A stretch of 64,000 nucleotides of DNA from Marchantia polymorpha subsp. ruderalis (taxonomy: Eukaryota > Streptophyta > Marchantiopsida > Marchantiales > Marchantiaceae). A program made the position numbers and the translations under genes. Positions within the stretch are counted from its first letter, which is position 1; every line of letters begins with the position of its first letter. The stretch is from positions 15,626,501 to 15,690,500 of the forward strand of contig AP031353.1 of the NCBI GenBank assembly GCA_037833965.1, given 5' to 3'. This document shows positions 61,863-64,000 of the stretch, piece by piece. The notes under the pieces are model-generated. The model worked only from the letters and a program-made list of their open reading frames with translations, searched no databases and was not told where the DNA came from.

Positions 61863-64000
61863 TGCGAGAACGACAATAACCACACATCGCAAGGGTTCCT
61901 CGTTGTTCAAATCTCGTGCCAAAGCGAGAGGGACGGTCAGGAATCGTCATGAGCGAGAGGCGTCTAGACACAATCCCCGTACGAAGACGCCCTCCTGAGC
62001 CGCTCAGACCCAGGCCTGCTCACTCACCCCACACCATGAAGCCAATGCCATTGCAACCGCCTTGTGAGCTGATTAATCCTTAAACGCTCAGGCTCAGCTT
62101 CGAATGTATCTTGTCACCTGCCAGCCAGCTGCATTCACTACCGTGGACACTGCTGCACATGCTTGCCTTCGGTGTTTCTAGGATCATGCGGTGGCTTTGA
62201 CCTTCTGTCCTGCCACAGTTTCCGAATCATCGTCGTCCAAGCATCATATCATCATGATCATCTGTACCACACCATAATCAGTGAACCCGATGTGGAAGAT
62301 AAAAATATGTTTTGCTGGTGGAGAAACGGAGCCCATGCATTCGTCCAAGCATTGTCTTCTCGTATCTATGGAATTCGCGTCATACGCAAGCATCAATCAG
62401 AAAGCAGTGCATGATTGCGAACATGTGAGCTTCGTGGATCAACTGTGTCAGTGTGTAGAATCTGCTCCTGCTTTGGCTTAGATTCTATATCAGAAATTCA
62501 TCACTCTTTCTTCATAGATTTCATCCCGAGTAAGAGCTACTACTGAGCGACTGAATAAGTACTCAATTTGATCAAATAGAGATTATTTTGCATTATTATC
62601 TCATAGAGATAATAATGCAAAATACAACTCCATTCCACATTTAAATACAAGTCTGATCAAAATCCATACGATCAAAAGTCGACTCAGGAGATTCACTTTA
62701 ATAACATTTGATAGTAGTTGCAGTGTGGATATGGTGATATAGAATTCTGAAAGCTGCTGCTCTGTATACACGCGCTTTTGAGCGAAGTCGTCACTACTTG
62801 TGTGTACTTTTATCGCGCAGGACCGGTCGGCCTAGCGCTAAACCAGGCTCGTACCCCCTCCCCGTACATAGTAATCCCCGCAGCTTATAATATGATTTCT
62901 GAATTGAGCGCGCTTCGCGTTATGACTTAACGTCCCAGTGTCATCGAATTCTGAGCAATGGGAAGTTGATGAGATACAGATTTCTCATCAAAGCCATAAG
63001 GCCTGATAATATCCGAGGGCCCTGAACACGCTGACAATACTGAGTGTCTACTTGTATGACTGCTGGAGAGCTACAGGAGTCAAGTTGATGTCCCATCCTT
63101 TTTGGTTTTCTACTTGACCCCGATTTTATGGCTACCCACACAAAGTATATTCACTGTTTAGTTGCACTAGGTCTCTACATACAAACATGACAAATAAGAT
63201 ATCACAAGTGACAGAAGCTTCAAGTCCCTCTCAACAACTTGAGTGGAATAAAAGTCCACGAAAGATACTATGCAGAATCTTTCTAGAAGATGAAATGAAA
63301 GTAAAAACGAAAAAATGGTAAAAAGTGGCGCAGATACTGCGCTCACTTCCGAACGTGAGTTTCATTCTTTCATTACATTAAAATGAACGAGTTGATATTC
63401 CGCGCATCATCCCATAAATGTGACTCTTTCTTATGGTTTAATGCATTTGAGTTCATGTAGCTAGGAATGTCCAGCTCATTGATGAGCTTCACAGAGACGA
63501 ATAAAGTCCACTGTTCGCATCAATTGGAATAGTGAGCTCGTTTACTGTCTGAAATCACAGGGTTTCCCCATACTCATACAGTTTATAAATTCATGTTATT
63601 CCAGGTCGAACCGAGTGCGATGATAGTCTATGAACAAGATGTAGAAGATTGCGGGTGACGAGAGCTCCTGACTTGAACCTATAGTTGAAAAGTGATTGGT
63701 CGGTTGATCTACATATTTTATTTCCTTGTTTTGTGGGTCTTTTCTCCGACGTGGAAAATCTCATGGATAGGAATCTTGTTTGAAGGTCGAGCAGCCCAAT
63801 CTTTAGCGCATGTAGTTAGTGATATTTAAATGAATCTCAATTAATCATTCCCTAATGTTATGGCCAAAAAAAGGTGGCATTGAAGTATGCTGCTTCAACG
63901 AAATTGTCAAGAAATGTTATTCTCAATTATAAATCTCTTCTAGATTTAAGAAGATTTCCAATAGAGTTGTGCCTAACCATTGCAGCGAATAATCCAAAAT
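61863..64000. other. Upstream region of the lipase gene and right end, no gene seen
   Basis: The first few hundred bases are probably promoter of the intact lipase gene. The rest shows only short unrecognised open frames and one perfect hairpin at 62584-62624. A gene cut by the window end cannot be excluded. Confidence 0.4.
62584..62624. repeat. Perfect 19-bp hairpin, 3-base loop
   Basis: 62584-62602 is the exact reverse complement of 62606-62624, with loop ATA. The stem contains TTTTGCATTATTATCTC. Confidence 0.85.

Overview
This is a nuclear genome window from a land plant. Genes are split by short GT-AG introns, and the set comprises a GT61 glycosyltransferase, a plant-type calcium-dependent protein kinase (CDPK), a plant anoctamin, RAD17, and class 3 lipases of the At4g10955-like type. 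Ty3/gypsy and Ty1/copia retroelements are also present. A coiled-coil ORF in one retroelement, long UTR-like flanks and very AT-rich decayed transposon tracts make a bryophyte such as a liverwort my best guess. That is inference; nothing in the window proves the species.

Layout. 633-3686 (+): four-exon GT61 glycosyltransferase with a TATA box. 5212-8953 (-): seven-exon CDPK, convergent with the GT61 gene, with its own TATA box at 9360-9367. 10.4-17.2 kb: gene-poor, holding a 1.65-kb foldback element (12465-14109) with ~415-bp inverted arms and two perfect short hairpins. 17220-23031 (+): 17-exon anoctamin/TMEM16-like channel or scramblase. 23-26.4 kb: AT-rich, with a perfect 27-bp hairpin. 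26406-30903 (+): 11-exon RAD17 checkpoint clamp loader.

The centre (34.1-53.4 kb) is a nested transposon cluster. A broken copia gag relic is followed by an older gypsy-type element (gag relic plus coiled-coil ORF). That element is interrupted by a young chromodomain Ty3/gypsy element (35832-41801) with a perfect 5-bp target duplication, a tRNA-iMet-type primer site, a polypurine tract and a textbook -1 frameshift signal between gag and pol. A solo LTR of the same family (51850-52258) and two heavily C-to-T decayed LTR relics (about 46360-46590 and 52925-53334) show the same sequence at three ages. A 500-bp MITE-like element lies at 48486-48986.

The right end holds a cytochrome P450 pseudogene (54122-55447) and a tandem duplication of about 2.6 kb (56420-59035 and 59222-61862). 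Each unit carries a three-exon lipase gene on the minus strand; the right copy is intact and the left copy is frameshifted. The last 2 kb hold one perfect hairpin and no gene I can support.

The host genes are unrelated in function (cell-wall glycosylation, calcium signalling, membrane channel or scramblase, DNA-damage checkpoint, lipid hydrolysis) and show no sign of working as a cluster. All exon models were built by eye from splice consensus, phase and family motifs; every multi-exon model below sums to a multiple of three, apart from the frameshifted lipase copy.
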